A DNA stretch of 64,000 nucleotides from Cristatella mucedo. Lineage: Eukaryota; Bryozoa; Phylactolaemata; Cristatellidae. A program made the translations under genes and the position numbers. Positions 1 through 11,010 of this stretch are shown in pieces. The number at the start of each line of letters is the position of its first letter. The first letter of the stretch is position 1. The stretch is from positions 1,108,501 to 1,172,500 of the forward strand of contig WPIO01000024.1 of the NCBI GenBank assembly GCA_009760855.2. The letters are read 5' to 3'. A model generated the notes under the pieces. It worked only from the letters and a program-made list of their open reading frames with translations, ran no database searches and was not told the origin of the DNA.

Positions 1-280
1 CTCGCACAGTAACGTAACGAAGTCTGCCTAAAGTTATTGCAGAAGAGGCATCCATGTGAAACACTTCTGATAGAAAGACTTGTTCTTCCACTGCTCTTCG
101 GCTCTCTCGACGACAGGAAGCACACAGCAAAGCTGAAAGGGACACAGTTCACTAAAATCTATTTCGGCAACTTTCTTTGCCGATTGCTGCAATGACAAAT
201 TACCATACCAATGTCTTAGCCCAGGAGGTAAGGTGCTCGCTGTTCTGCCGTCGCGATCTTCTTCTGCTCTTCTTCAAGCC

Positions 281-400
281 GGGTTGCAGGTTAGAGTTCT
301 GTTTTGGGTGACCCTTTATTGACTAGTGCAAACGGTGGTTATAGCCTTGGAGGCTCATCTGCCACTATATAAATGAGGCTGTTAAATCAGCCAATCTTAA
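281..400 (+). mobile_element. Diverged SINE-A fragment
   Basis: The stretch aligns with the body of SINE-A: a degenerate B-box region, then a 'ccctttattg' segment, 'agcctt-ggaggctc', 'ctatataaatgaggctgttaa' read in pieces, and the end 'atcagcc'. The tRNA-like 5' part and the palindrome are hardly recognisable. It is an old copy of the subfamily that has ATGAGG where younger copies have AAAGAGG. Confidence 0.45.
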
Positions 401-521
401 CCACAGAGCAGACTAACTGTGCTCATTGGTAGCCCCCATCCGGCAGTCACTGTTTGCTCTGACATGCTGGCCTAAGCTTGATGCTTCTGTGTGCTTGATA
501 ATGTGCATGTTACAAACCCTC

Positions 522-590
522 GATTATTGATTCTATGCAAACGACCTATTATTATTACTATTATTATTATTATTGCTATTATTCTTGCTT
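522..590 (+). repeat. L2-type tail remnant with (ATT)n
   Basis: The sequence 'tatgcaaacgacc' followed by ATT repeats is the end of an L2-like tail, as also seen near 14.95 kb and 24.1 kb. No LINE or SINE body is recognisable upstream. Confidence 0.5.
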
Positions 591-687
591 TGAGCTATTG
601 ACTCGATGACAGTTTGCTGAGCTTCGCCCGGTAGTTAAATCCTGACAAGCCGGCAGACCGGGTGCTTCAGCATGTAAACGCTCACAA

Positions 688-847
688 AGCCACTAGGTAA
701 GGCGGTTGCTTTCACGACCTCGGTCCCGAGGTCGTGGCTTCGATTCCTGTGGTGGGCGATTCTTTATCGCCACTGCAAGCGGCGGTGATAGCCGTAAAGG
801 CTCTTCTGTCGCTTTACAAAAAGAGGCTGTTTAACCAGCTAGGACTT
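688..847 (+). mobile_element. SINE-A copy
   Basis: This is a tRNA-derived SINE, presumably transcribed by RNA polymerase III and moved by LINE enzymes. An A-box-like segment 'ctaggtaaggcgg' is followed by a palindrome (ACGACCTCGG / CCGAGGTCGT) and a B box with one change (GGCTTCGATTCC). The body has 'gcgat-cctttat-cgc' and 'cactgcaagcgg' hairpins and ends with 'agaggctgtttaaccagct'. It matches ten other well-preserved copies in the window. The copy is nearly full length and its tail is short. Confidence 0.85.
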
Positions 848-1288
848 GAAGCCGATACACACAAGGTGATTCTTGGCACAGCCCCAAACCTAGTCATGTG
901 GCTGCGCTGCTTATATCAGTGGTGCATATTTCTCGGCATTTCGCTGTCGTGCTGGTGAATGCCCCAAAGCTGCATGTCACATCAGCACACTCGAGAGGCC
1001 TGCTGGATTTTTTAGCAAGGGGGAGCATATGTTGAACCGGCAGCCGTGCACTTACAGTAAACAGTTGTGGTAATGGCAATTAGCAACAGCTAAAATTATC
1101 AACAAATATGAGTCGTGACAGAAACTTAAAAACAAGTGATAAGATTGTGTTATATATAATAGTTGTTCATTTCAAAGCATATGCTGGGCCCAGCCTCTAG
1201 ATGGAAAGGATTGCACATGACCCTTGATTAGGCTCCGACCTCCTTCTTATCCAGATCCAAGTTTCACTTAGCCTGACCACACTGTAGA
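848..1288. other. Unannotated stretch
   Basis: No exon, RNA gene or repeat is recognised here. Short open frames on both strands have no family resemblance. Confidence 0.5.
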
Positions 1289-1294
1289 ATCCAT

Positions 1295-2187
1295 TCAAAA
1301 TTGGATCTGCCAGCATATCTCCAGTTGAATCAGCTCGAAATCTAGGTGTCATATTCCAAAGCGACCTCTCGTTAGACGACCATATCAGCTCCGCAGTCAA
1401 ATCTGCCTATTTTCAGCTTCATAACATTGCTAAAATTCGGGCTTGTTTAGATAAAGATACCACGTCCAAGTTGGTCCATGCATTCGTGACATCTCGTCTC
1501 GACTTCTGCAACTCACTGCTTACTGGCCTACCAGCATGTGCGATCAGGCGATTGCAGCTGGTGCAAAACTCTGCAGCTAGGCTTGTCTGTCGTGAGCGTC
1601 GCAGTTGCCACATCACACCACTTCTCGCCGACCTGCACTGGCTACCAGTCAAGCAACGGATTGACTTCAAGGTTTTGTCGCTCACTTTTAGGTCCCTTCA
1701 TTCTATGGCTCCAGCCTATCTGTCAGATATACTACCCCATCAGGCCAAGCATCGTACCACACGCTTTTCGGAATCCAACAGTCTAGAAATACCTCATACA
1801 AACCTTAAATCCTTTGGAGACCGTGCATTTAGTTCATATGCTCCCAAAGCCTGGAACTCCCTCCCGACCTGCGTCAGAACATCCCCTGACCTGACCACAT
1901 TTAAAAGGAACCTAAAACACACCTATTTAGGACAGCATTTAGCGGGTCCCTGTGATTCGTCTTTGATGTGCTTATGCGTGCTGACACTGTGCATGCTGCC
2001 ACTAACCACATTTGCATGCTGACCCTGTGCATGTCACCCCTAACCATATTATTCAGTTCGTTTGTTTTTCAAGCATGATTTTACTTACCATTCCATTGCA
2101 TTTCACTTTACAGCAAATGTAAAGCGCCTAGAGAGAGATTAAGTTCTCTGAGGGCGCTTTATCAAGTGAATTATTATTATTATTATT
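1295..2187 (+). mobile_element. LINE family 1 (L2-like), 5'-truncated copy
   Basis: This is the 3' end of a non-LTR retrotransposon of the L2/CR1 clade. It encodes the region after the reverse transcriptase palm and the C-terminal part: SRLDFCNSLLTGLP, LHWLPVKQRIDFKVLSLT and AWNSLPTCVRTSPDLTTFKRN. A one-base loss in the A run near 1913-1918, compared with the copy at 56.75 kb, shifts the last residues. The 3' UTR contains a duplicated CATGCTGA-type unit, then the hairpin tail and (ATT)n. The six-base duplication ATCCAT flanks it (1289-1294 and 2188-2193), which marks a target-primed, 5'-truncated insertion. Over several hundred bases it differs from the copy at 27.8 kb at only a few percent of positions, so it is fairly young. 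Confidence 0.9.
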
Positions 2188-2193
2188 ATCCAT

Positions 2194-5118
2194 ACATTCT
2201 TAACGATAAATGAGCTTCATGCGACTAATAACTTGAAAGGCTCGTAAGAGTACAATCAATTTGGATTAAAATATGATCCTCAAAACGTTTATAAGGGAAT
2301 TCTTTAGTTGATCGAGATAAAGCAACAGGGAAAGAACTTGTTTATTCTACTGAGAGAATTTGGGTCGCCATTATTTCATCAAATTGGTTAAGCTAACCAG
2401 TGGAAGCAGCTAAGATGGCCCTAGAAGTGTGCTACCTTCTGGGAGCACAACAGACAAGTAGAAAATCTAAAGTGGCAGTGACAGGAAATGGCAGCTGTGG
2501 CCACTGAGCCAATATAAAACCCTAAAAGTAAACCCTAAACCCTGAACATAGTCGACATATCTATAAATAAAAAAAAGTTTCGGAATGCAGGCAGACCATC
2601 GTAAGGCTGTCCTCCTCTTTCTACGGGCATGCTGACCCAGCAGTCTGCGTGCACACCAGCCAGAAGCAGTATTAGTCGGCAGCAGTTGGTTGTCGCATGC
2701 AAGCGACGCCTTGCGCTCTTGTCTTGTACAGACACTTCTTTGAAGCTCGGAAGAGGGCTTGTTTCTGAGAAAAGGGGCTCACACTTCATGACCGCAGGTC
2801 GTGCAGGTCGAGTTCTACAGCAGCCAATTCTGTTTTGCCAGCTACAAGCACGAAGAAAGCTCCCACGGGGGGGGGCATTTTGTGCAGCTACGTATACAAA
2901 TAAGTCTGCCGAATAATAAACCCATCTGCAGTTTACTTTTACTAGATGGTGCCAAATAGCATGGACTATATGATGCAATGGCATGCGTGAAATTCAAAAT
3001 CGGAGCCCCGTCGAGTACGTGACGATAGCAAGAAGCCATTCACACACAGCAGCACGAATTCGAAAAAACAGGCGACCAAACTGATATGATGGTCAGCGTT
3101 ACCACAAGCTCCACGTAAGACGTAAGCGACTAGCCAGAGAGGAGGCGCACACCTTACTGGGTCCACCTGAATTTCTGGTTAAAGTTCTGCCCATGCACTG
3201 TAACACAGGAGTGCCAAATGGCATCAGGCCCGGAAGAGGGTACTTCAGCCGCTTGGCACGCCTCGTAAGCCCCTCCTTTGATTCACCTACCCCGAAAGGT
3301 CGATGTTTGGCCCCTTCTCCCGTTTTAAGGCTTACTACCGATATGCCTCGCCATCGCGGCACCTGAGACTCGGTACTGGATCATCAGCATGTTAAAGCTT
3401 AGGTCCCTATTGAACGAACATATTCAGCCAGTAAACCTGCCGGTGAGCGGGCTGTGGGGTTGACTAAGCCAATTTCCTCGAATTATACCCTAACTGATCG
3501 CTCTGAAGCTTCTGCTGGATAGTCCTATGCGCAAGAGCTGCAAAAGCTGCCTTGCCCACATTAGCTCGACGACATATGCCAGGCAAGCGCTGCGGCGTAA
3601 GCTCGAAATGACTGGCTTTCATAGCACTTAATAAAACAGCACCTATCAACCTAGACAATTCGAGAGAAAAGCTCAGCAGCTGTTTGCACGCCGGCGTACA
3701 TGATAGCACTAAGGAGACGACGGTTGCAGACCAAAGAACTCCACCTCCGAAGGGAAATGGGCTGCATTGGAAACGCCTCTTAATCAAAAGACATCCGCAA
3801 CTAGTGGCTTTCAGAATGGAACCATCGTTGAGCAGCGAACAAACGTGCACACAGGAGAACCCATGACGTGCACAAATACCAATCCATCATCCGGGGCGAG
3901 AAACGGAGGATGCTTTAACGAACAGTGTTAAAAAGAATGGCAGGCGTGTTGCTCAAAGCCTGCGGCCCAAGGGGAGGGAATCTAAAATTATGGAGATCGG
4001 CAAGCGGCGACGGACATGACATAGCTCAAAAGGCGGCCGCCACGAAGACGCGTAATTACAATTAGCCCGGCACCATTAGCAAAGCTTACTAATACTTACC
4101 TCAACTTCTGGCGCTCAATAAACGCTATTTTGACAATGGCTGACATATAAAAATAAATTTGCTTTTTATCGATCGTAGACACCTTTAGCCGGTGATCCAA
4201 AATGTTGATCTCCATTGCATGAGAAGCGAATGGACGGTCGCTGTCTGCGGGACACCACAGCTGATGCTCTAGCCTGGGCGCGCCCGGGCAGTGAGACAAT
4301 GTCAAGGACGGTGCTTTGCAGTTCCGGGGGCAGGAGTTCTAAACGCGCCACCATTGGTGGTTTGCTTGAGTGGGCGGAGTAGAGTGGTTTGCGGTGCTGC
4401 GGTGATCAAGTCGAGGCATATAAAAAGCGTCAAATCTGCCTTTGCCAAACACTTCTTGGCGCATTTATACGACTTCAACCTCTCCGTAAAAATTTGCCTG
4501 ATAAATACTGGGCAACCTGGCGCACCTGTGCGTTCTGGATCGGCTGTACAGTGAACCGGCACGTAATACAAAAACGGTATCAGTTCGAACAAGATCTTTG
4601 GAAGCATGGTAAGTTTCGTAGCAGGCCAACTCCCTCACTAAGTTGAAAGGAAGTGGTTTCTTGAAAGTTTCGGCTGGAATTAAAATGCAAATTTTGCATT
4701 ATCTACCAGCGGGCTGGTGAGTTTTTAAGCAAAATCAGCTAAACTCTTCCAAATGGCAGAATAGAGTGACTCAGCCGATTTCCAGGCTACGACCAACTAA
4801 CTACCGGCACTGCTTGAACATAGTTATCAGTAACAGTCCAGCAATGAGTACAATTTAGAAGAATTTGATTTTTTCATAGAATGGCTCGTAACGGAATTTG
4901 GAACGTAATTGCATAGTTAAACGTTGGTATGCTGAATCACCCTGCTGCTCAATATTAGCTGCCCCTGAATTATAAGCATTAGGAACTGGGCACATCATAA
5001 TACATGGCTCAAAAATTATGTCAGTTGGTTATACTTTAGGCTTCAAATAAGTGAATTGTATTCTATGGCTGGTGCCTTGCAGATGTGGTCCCTTGAGGCA
5101 CTTAAATGTACCGCTATA
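2194..5118. other. Unannotated stretch, no gene seen
   Basis: Nearly 3 kb without a recognisable exon, RNA gene or transposon. There is a short CCCTAAA-like run near 2519-2545 and a run of nine G at about 2867-2875. The open frames here are 60-150 codons, overlap on both strands and lack family features. Confidence 0.5.
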
Positions 5119-5272
5119 GGCTAGGTAAGGCGGTTGCTTTCACGACCTCGGTCCCGAGGACGTGGGTTCGATTCCTGCTGTGGACGATCCTTTATCGCCA
5201 CTGCCAGCGGTGGTGATAGCCGTAAAGGCTCTTCTGTCGCTATACAAAAAGAGGCTGTTTAATCAGCTAGGA
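5119..5272 (+). mobile_element. SINE-A copy
   Basis: Same architecture as the copy at 688: 'ctaggtaaggcgg', the palindrome with one mismatch in its right arm, B box GGGTTCGATTCC, the two small hairpins, and the end 'gaggctgtttaatcagct'. A short TTAATTAATTTTTTT run follows and may be the tail. No clear target duplication was found. Confidence 0.85.
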
Positions 5273-6061
5273 TTAATTAATTTTTTTAAGGGCATGGACT
5301 TGTTGTCAAGGTACAGGCGATCTCGATTACTGCCGTGCTATGTGGTCGGCTGAATTCACATGCGTTAATGCGATAACGTTGGTTAATGCCACCTACGACT
5401 CGTTGACTGTGCTTCGAGGCACTGGCTTCACTTGTCTCGTGTCTGCAACTACCAATGCTTGCTAGGCGTATTGCATTTGTTTCAAATGACACATATAAGT
5501 TCAGTAACCACTGCAGCACGTTGGGAACAAGAACTTCCAGCACAAGGCAGCAATCGGTCAAGCTCGAATGAACATTGCTCTTTTGACACCTGCGGCAGGT
5601 AGAGCCATCATTTGTAATCGCCGTTAATTGTAATTTCTCAGGTCCTGCATTTAAAATTTCCTTTCCATTATATATGCAATGCACCAAGAAAGAGATTTAC
5701 TTCTTTTAGGGTGCTATACAGATTTCTTAGCGCTCTTTTAGTATTATTATTGACAATAAATGAGGTAGTGTGTGCATGTACTCCCGCGGTGAGCGTCATT
5801 GGACTGCGACTCTATCGATGCTATCCGAGCATAGATTCCCAGGACTAGTCCTCAAGTGATGGAACAAACTGATGGGCCTATATATAGTTATGCTTCACGA
5901 AGTTCTAGTAACTATTTCTACTGTGCGTAATACGCAAAATATGTTTCGGTAAGGGATTTAGCATTTTTGGACCCGGTAATAGATTGAAAGTTGACTGCTT
6001 CCCACATTTAGCCATCAAGATGTCTAAAATGTGTCTGCATTCAATTATACTAAATACAAAT
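5273..6061. other. Unannotated stretch with one worn LINE tail
   Basis: Mostly unique sequence. Around 5705-5760 'gtgctatacagatt' and 'attattattgac' look like a very old L2-type tail. No coding exon is recognised. Confidence 0.4.
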
Positions 6062-6155
6062 ATTAATAATAATAATATATTTGTATAGCGCCATCAGAGA
6101 ACGGAATCTCTTTCTAAGTTCTCTTTGAGCGCTATGCAAATATATTATTATTGTT
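6062..6155. repeat. Long palindromic L2-type tail
   Basis: Two arms of about 25 bases, each (AAT)n + ATATTTG(T/C)ATAGCGC, face each other around a core with the usual GAGAAC...TTCTC pairing of the L2 tail. Both outer ends carry ATT/AAT repeats. In ordinary LINE tails the hairpin stops at GCGC; here the symmetry extends through the flanking AT-rich sequence. It can be read as a tail in either direction, so no strand is given. It may be a foldback element or a mutated tail. Confidence 0.6.
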
Positions 6156-7109
6156 AATTGTAATTTCTGGTCGGAGAGGAGGGATTAGCCGAAGCCATTA
6201 CGAACACTGGCGCCATGGATTCTAGCACATACCTAGCAAGGTCTCCGAAAACCGGAACTGACGACCGCGTCATCATTGGCTGTCCAACGATAAATGACAT
6301 GCGTCGGCACTAACAATTTCCCTGCAGTTCGTGTGCCCGTTCTGACGCACGCTCCATTTTGGCCAGGTTTCTGGTTTCTGACAGGTGCCAGGGATCTTAC
6401 GTACTGTCTAAAGGCCGTCCCTAGACGAGACGCGACGTCGGCTAGCTGTTTGCCATGAGCTCGCAAAAACCTTGCCGTCTCCGGCAGCTGATAGTCCTGG
6501 TTTCGCGTACAAGCGCGCGTACGCTCGGGCGAGGTGAAAAGTTCCTCGACCAATCATTGACAGCGGCAAGTTGACGAACTGGACGCGGGTGTGCCGAACA
6601 AAAAGAATCTACGTTAATTTACGAGGGGGCGCGTTGCACCTGCAACGACGTCCACTTTCGTTGCGCAATGTAGGCTCTCGGCGTCATCATTCGTCCTGAA
6701 CGCCGCGGCGCACTTTGACCGGCAGGCTACCTCGTACAACGCGCCAAATCGGAGCTTTGGCAGTTACGTAACTACGCGTCAGGCAGTCAGGTAGCGAAGC
6801 AGCATTCCTGCGACGCGACGCGTCGAGTCGTCCACCCTCTCTTCAAATACGATCCTCTGAGCTCTAAGCCTTGAGCAGCCCGGAATTTCCAAATATTGGG
6901 TCTAGCAACTCTAACCTTTGATTTGCTGGCATCCTCGGCTTACCGGCTAAATATTTGCATAGGTTATCCTTACAGTGTAGCGTGCGGTGGATGCGAGCGG
7001 CAGTGTGGAAGTTCTGCGTTATTGAAGAAAGGAGCGTTGCGTTTTCGTCGGAGTCAATAGCTTAGGCACTCTTGTCACAGTTGAGGGAATCAGCAACTGC
7101 ATGCCTGGA
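6156..7109. other. Unannotated CpG-containing stretch
   Basis: The region has many CpG dinucleotides but no recognisable exon, motif or repeat. Confidence 0.4.
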
Positions 7110-7195
7110 ATGTAATAATAATAATAAGAATAAGCCATTTGCGTAGCGGCCTCAGAGAACTAAATCTCTCTTCGAGAACGTCATACATTCACAGT
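7110..7195 (-). repeat. L2-type LINE/SINE tail remnant
   Basis: TAA repeats followed by 'gcgtagcggcctcagagaactaaatctctcttcgag' (split: a GCGG-CCTCAGAGAAC arm and an AATCTCTCTT arm) match the reverse complement of the L2 tail. No body is visible. Confidence 0.6.
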
Positions 7196-8117
7196 CTCAA
7201 AATCAAACGCTTCTGAGAACGCTTCCACATCTTTGAGTCGCCGTGCGCAAGCAGTAGTAGCTCAGAAGTGCGTGTCCACTTTTGATGGCGCTGCCGAGCA
7301 GCTTACCAGAAGTGAGCGTTACGAAAGCATCTGACGTCACTCGGTTTTCTTGGCCGCGATCAAATTCAGACGGTAGTTGCCTCGCGCAACAGGTGGCTTG
7401 AGGTTCATGCCCGTTTTATAGCCCTGCAATGTCCGCTTGTGGGCGGGCGAGCCACTGAATTATGGCCCACGATTTTGGCGATTGCCCTTTGACGTCTGCG
7501 TGCGGCCTAGCCATTTGAGGCGCATTTATGGCTGGGACATTTGATAAAGATGCAATGTAGTCAACCTTCGTGGGGTTAAGCGAGGCTGGAGGCTGAGCGG
7601 GCGGTAACGCACCCCGTGACCCTGTTTGCGCTGGCGCCCGGCACCCTTGGGGGAAAATGCATCGTCATTGGCTTTTGCGGCAGCGTTCCTTTAACCGGAG
7701 CGTTGCAGCCGGCGCTGATCGTGCTAAGCAGCGATTTGTATGCGGGTACGGAGACAATAACGCTTGCGCGCCTCAAAGGTTCGCTGAGAAAAGCAGCTGC
7801 CCTATACATTGCAACGAGCTCTGGCAAAAAGCGTCGAACGCGAAACGCGCAGCTCAAACGACGACGCTAGTTCATGGCGGAAAGCGCGAGGGCTCGAGCA
7901 CTACATACGAGGTCACGGCCGCCTATGCGCAAGACCTGCCCCCCCAACGACCATCTCGTTCGCTCAGCGACGGCGGACGAGCTGGCGCCAGCTCGCGCGG
8001 CTGAGAGCACCCATTTACCCACCTACGCTTCGGCTATTACTACGACCCGCCCGCTACTCTCAGCTTTGTCTGCGTGCGGTCAGGGCGGCCAGGGGCATAC
8101 GCAGTCTCTAGAGCCGC
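7196..8117. other. GC-rich stretch, no recognised gene
   Basis: From about 7560 the sequence becomes GC- and CpG-rich, and long open frames appear in several phases on both strands. This is expected where stop codons are rare. None of these frames carries a recognisable domain. A promoter or first exon is possible, but no convincing start plus donor pair was found. Confidence 0.35.
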
Positions 8118-8229
8118 GCAAGCATTTCGGAAGACCGAACGAAAGACAAGCCTCGGCGCAAGCATTCAGGAAGACCGAACAAAAGACAAGCCTCGGCGCA
8201 AGCATTCAGGAAGACCGAACAAAAGACGA
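8118..8229. repeat. 40-bp tandem repeat, 2.8 units
   Basis: Units begin at 8118, 8158 and 8198. Each starts 'gcaagcatt', contains 'ggaagaccgaac' and ends 'aagcctcggc'. Units 1 and 2 differ at a few positions, and the third stops after 32 bases, about 20 bases before the LINE insertion. Confidence 0.9.
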
Positions 8230-8251
8230 ACCTTTATTTACTAGGTGAATA

Positions 8252-8672
8252 CCCCCTTTTCGGAATATGACAGTTTACCAATACCTCGTACAAACCTCAA
8301 ATCCTTTGGAGACCGTGCATTTTGCTCGTATGCTCCTAAAGCCTGGAACTCGCTCCCGACTTGCGTCAGAACATTCCCTGACTTGACCACATTTAAAAAG
8401 AACTTCGAAACGCCTATTTAGGACAGCATTTAGTGGGTCCCTGTGATTCGTCCTTCATGTGCTTATGCATGCTGACACTGAGCATGCTGCCACTAACCAC
8501 ACTTGCATGCTGACCCAGTGCATGTCACCCTTAACCATGTTATTCATGTTGTTCTCAAGCATGAAATTACTCACCATTCAATCGCGTTTCCCTTTGCAGC
8601 AAATGTAAAGCGCCTAGAAAGAGATTAAGTTCTCTAAGGGCGCTTTATCAAGTGCATTATTATTATTATTAT
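8252..8672 (+). mobile_element. LINE family 1, short 3' fragment
   Basis: Covers only the last coding part (NLKSFGDRAF-like, then AWNSLPTCVRT), the 3' UTR with its CATGCTGA repeats, the hairpin tail and (ATT)n. The reading frame is broken. It is a 5'-truncated copy, diverged but easily aligned with the copy at 1295-2187. Confidence 0.85.
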
Positions 8673-9689
8673 GATTAAGGCGACGCCTCTCCTCTAGCTT
8701 CGTTATCCACACGAGCACTCGACATAGATGGAGATTCTGGATCGAGATGTGTCATTTTGACGTGCGACCTCAGCATTGTCGATGAGATTCGTCGTTCGTG
8801 CTTGCTTCAGGGCCGGTTCCTTCTATCGACCATTCATTATGTGCGTCGGAAAGTGGCGTGTACAGGCGTCGCGGAAATTTACAAAGGTCGCGCGTCGCCT
8901 TAAGCCATCCAGGTTTTAGACGTTTAAGTGACTAGAGTGGTCATGCATCGCAGATAATGTTCACTGTTTCCCGCGTTTCCTTTTGCCCTCTTCACGTGGC
9001 TCGGCCCCGTTCACACTTGGACAAATTCGGCAGCTGGAAGAGGATTGGCCGTCTGCAGACCCCACGACCATCAAGTCAGATACCAGCCACCGTCACAGCT
9101 CTTCGCTGCAGGAGGCCATTGATGCAAGGACGAACTCGGTTGCAGGATAAGTCGACACAACATGATTCCTAATGAGCCAGGGCCTGCTCTGTCCTGCCTT
9201 CGCATGAAACTTTGCGGCTAAACCGGGAGAAATGTTCTCTATAACTTGGAATCGAAACCACAGCTGTGCTATGCCAATTTGTAGAGATGCCAGCTGTATC
9301 GCAGTTCAAATACGTCGAGAAGCCGACTGACCAGAGTCACTGGAGGCCAAAGCATGAGAACGTCCAAAAGCATTAGCATGATATTTGGTGGGTAAACCCG
9401 GACCACCAATCTGTATAGGTTTGGAGTCAAAAACCACAGTTTAGGGACGTGTTTATTGCGGACATGGCAGCTGTATCGCAGTTTATTACAGTAATTAATC
9501 GGACCCACGGGCGGCAGTTCTGGCAGACGCGTGACAGATACTGGAGGCGCTAAAGCCTCCTAATACAGCCAACTTCCCATAGGAGCCAAACGAATCCGTG
9601 CAGGTAGGACACTGATAGCAAAGCCCTGAAGCAATCAAGAACGCCCAGACTTTAATATCAAGCCCTTGTCTTTAACGTAAAGAGGATGT
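8673..9689. other. Unannotated stretch
   Basis: No exon, RNA or repeat recognised. A short phrase near 'gccagctgtatcgcag' appears twice (about 9288 and 9466), without a longer repeat around it. Confidence 0.4.
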
Positions 9690-9860
9690 AATATTAATAA
9701 TAACAAGTTGTCTACATAGCTCCCTAAGAGAACCAAATATTTTTTTAGAGGCTTTACATTTCGCTGCAGGATAAGCAATAGCCAATGGCATGCAAGAGTA
9801 TCGCGCACAGTCAAGAATGCAAAAGCACAAAAGAAGACACTCGGAGCTACAGGTTAGTAG
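9690..9860 (-). mobile_element. Old L2-like LINE 3' end
   Basis: Reverse complement of an L2 tail ('agctccctaagagaacc' with AATATTAATAATAA beside it), followed by 3' UTR-like sequence containing 'aagaatgcaaaagcacaaaagaagacac'-type words (given here only as AAGAATGCAAAAGCA and GAAGACACTCGG). The same words occur beside the LINE at 57.59 kb. No coding part remains. Confidence 0.5.
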
Positions 9861-9921
9861 GATCCCGTAATAATAATAATAGCTGATTGTATATATATAT
9901 ACATATAGTAACTAATTTTGA

Positions 9922-10085
9922 TAGTCTCGTTTGTCTAGCGGCAGAGGAGCCAGACCGTCAATCACCGCCGCCGCTGCTGCTTGCAGCTGGGAATAAAGGA
10001 TGGCCCACTGCAGGATTCTTAACGCACGACCTCGGTCGTATAGAGAAAACCCCTTACCTCCTGTGCCGTCACGGCCCGTTGCTAG
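9922..10085 (-). mobile_element. Diverged SINE-A copy
   Basis: Read in reverse complement it shows an A-box region, a B-box region ('gcaggattcttaacgcacgac' on the given strand, changed from the usual GGATTCGAACCCACGAC), an 'aataaaggatggccca' segment and an end with 'tagcggcagaggagcc'. It belongs to the older subfamily with GCGGCAG in place of GCGACAG. The B box is mutated, so it is probably silent. Confidence 0.6.
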
Positions 10086-10929
10086 TAATATGCCCTCAGT
10101 GCTGCACGGATAAGCGCTGCGCAACGAAGAGAAAAGTTCACTGGAGCAAGAAAAATTCACTGGAGCAAGAAAACACGCTGAGGGGAACGCGAAGTGGAAC
10201 CCCTCGTTAGAGGCATGCACTGAATCTCGCACGCACAAGCGCACCGGGGCAAAGAGGACAGGCAGTCGCTCGGGAGTATAAACGAGGCGTGGGCGGATCG
10301 GGTGCTCTACTAGCTGAGACTTGTGTGGCGCGAATTAAAAGCGGGTGGCGACACGGAGAGAGCTCCGGAATATCTGCGCGTGCAAATTTTATGGCCAACG
10401 GTTTGCCTAAAGATTTTAATTTAGTGCGAGCAAATGGCGAGGCGACTGGAAGTCGCGAGGAGAATGAGCGAGAGCGCCCGTCGGAGGAAGAAAGGAGGTG
10501 TTGTACATGTCGTACGCTGCGAGCGAGTGAAGCGACTTAAAACCCAACCGAGGATCGACCCGAAAGTTGATTCGATTTATGCTAGGTAGCAAGCGAGGCT
10601 CGGACAGAAGTGCTGCGATGTGGCACCTATGCCCCTGATGACGACAGATCAGCATAGCGGCTGAGTATTGCAGCAGTTGCAGACGATTAAGGGCTGGAGT
10701 TCTGAATAAAGAGATTTGCTGTCATCTAAACGCCTCGTCACTAACTTGTGAACTAGTTTGGCTGTCGAACTTTTGCACGGAGGATGCCTCAATTTAGGCA
10801 ACGTTCCTCAGCGGAAAGTAGGCCGATTTACACTCGAGGCAATGTGCTCATTCAACGACACGTTTTTTAATATCACGCTAAGATTACGGGCAGGCGTTGC
10901 GAAAGTGATACTAAACATTGAGTTCATTT
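10086..10929. other. Unannotated stretch
   Basis: No recognisable gene. A short local repeat 'actggagcaagaaaa' occurs twice at about 10140-10172. Confidence 0.4.
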
Positions 10930-11010
10930 GCATAACTTAACCTCTATTCAGTCGCTTCACGTATGCCACGGGGCTCGAGTCCAGAACTAGTCTTGAGCAT
11001 TAGGTCTTCC
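10930..11010 (-). mobile_element. SINE-B fragment
   Basis: The words 'tctattcagtcgcttcac', 'tatgccacggggctcgag' and 'gagcattaggt' match the reverse complement of the middle of SINE-B (tail hairpin, linker and B-box region). Both ends are lost or very worn. Confidence 0.5.

Noticed and set aside
2519-2545. CCCTAAA-like words resembling telomere repeat
   Set aside because: Only two or three imperfect units; too short to call an interstitial telomere.
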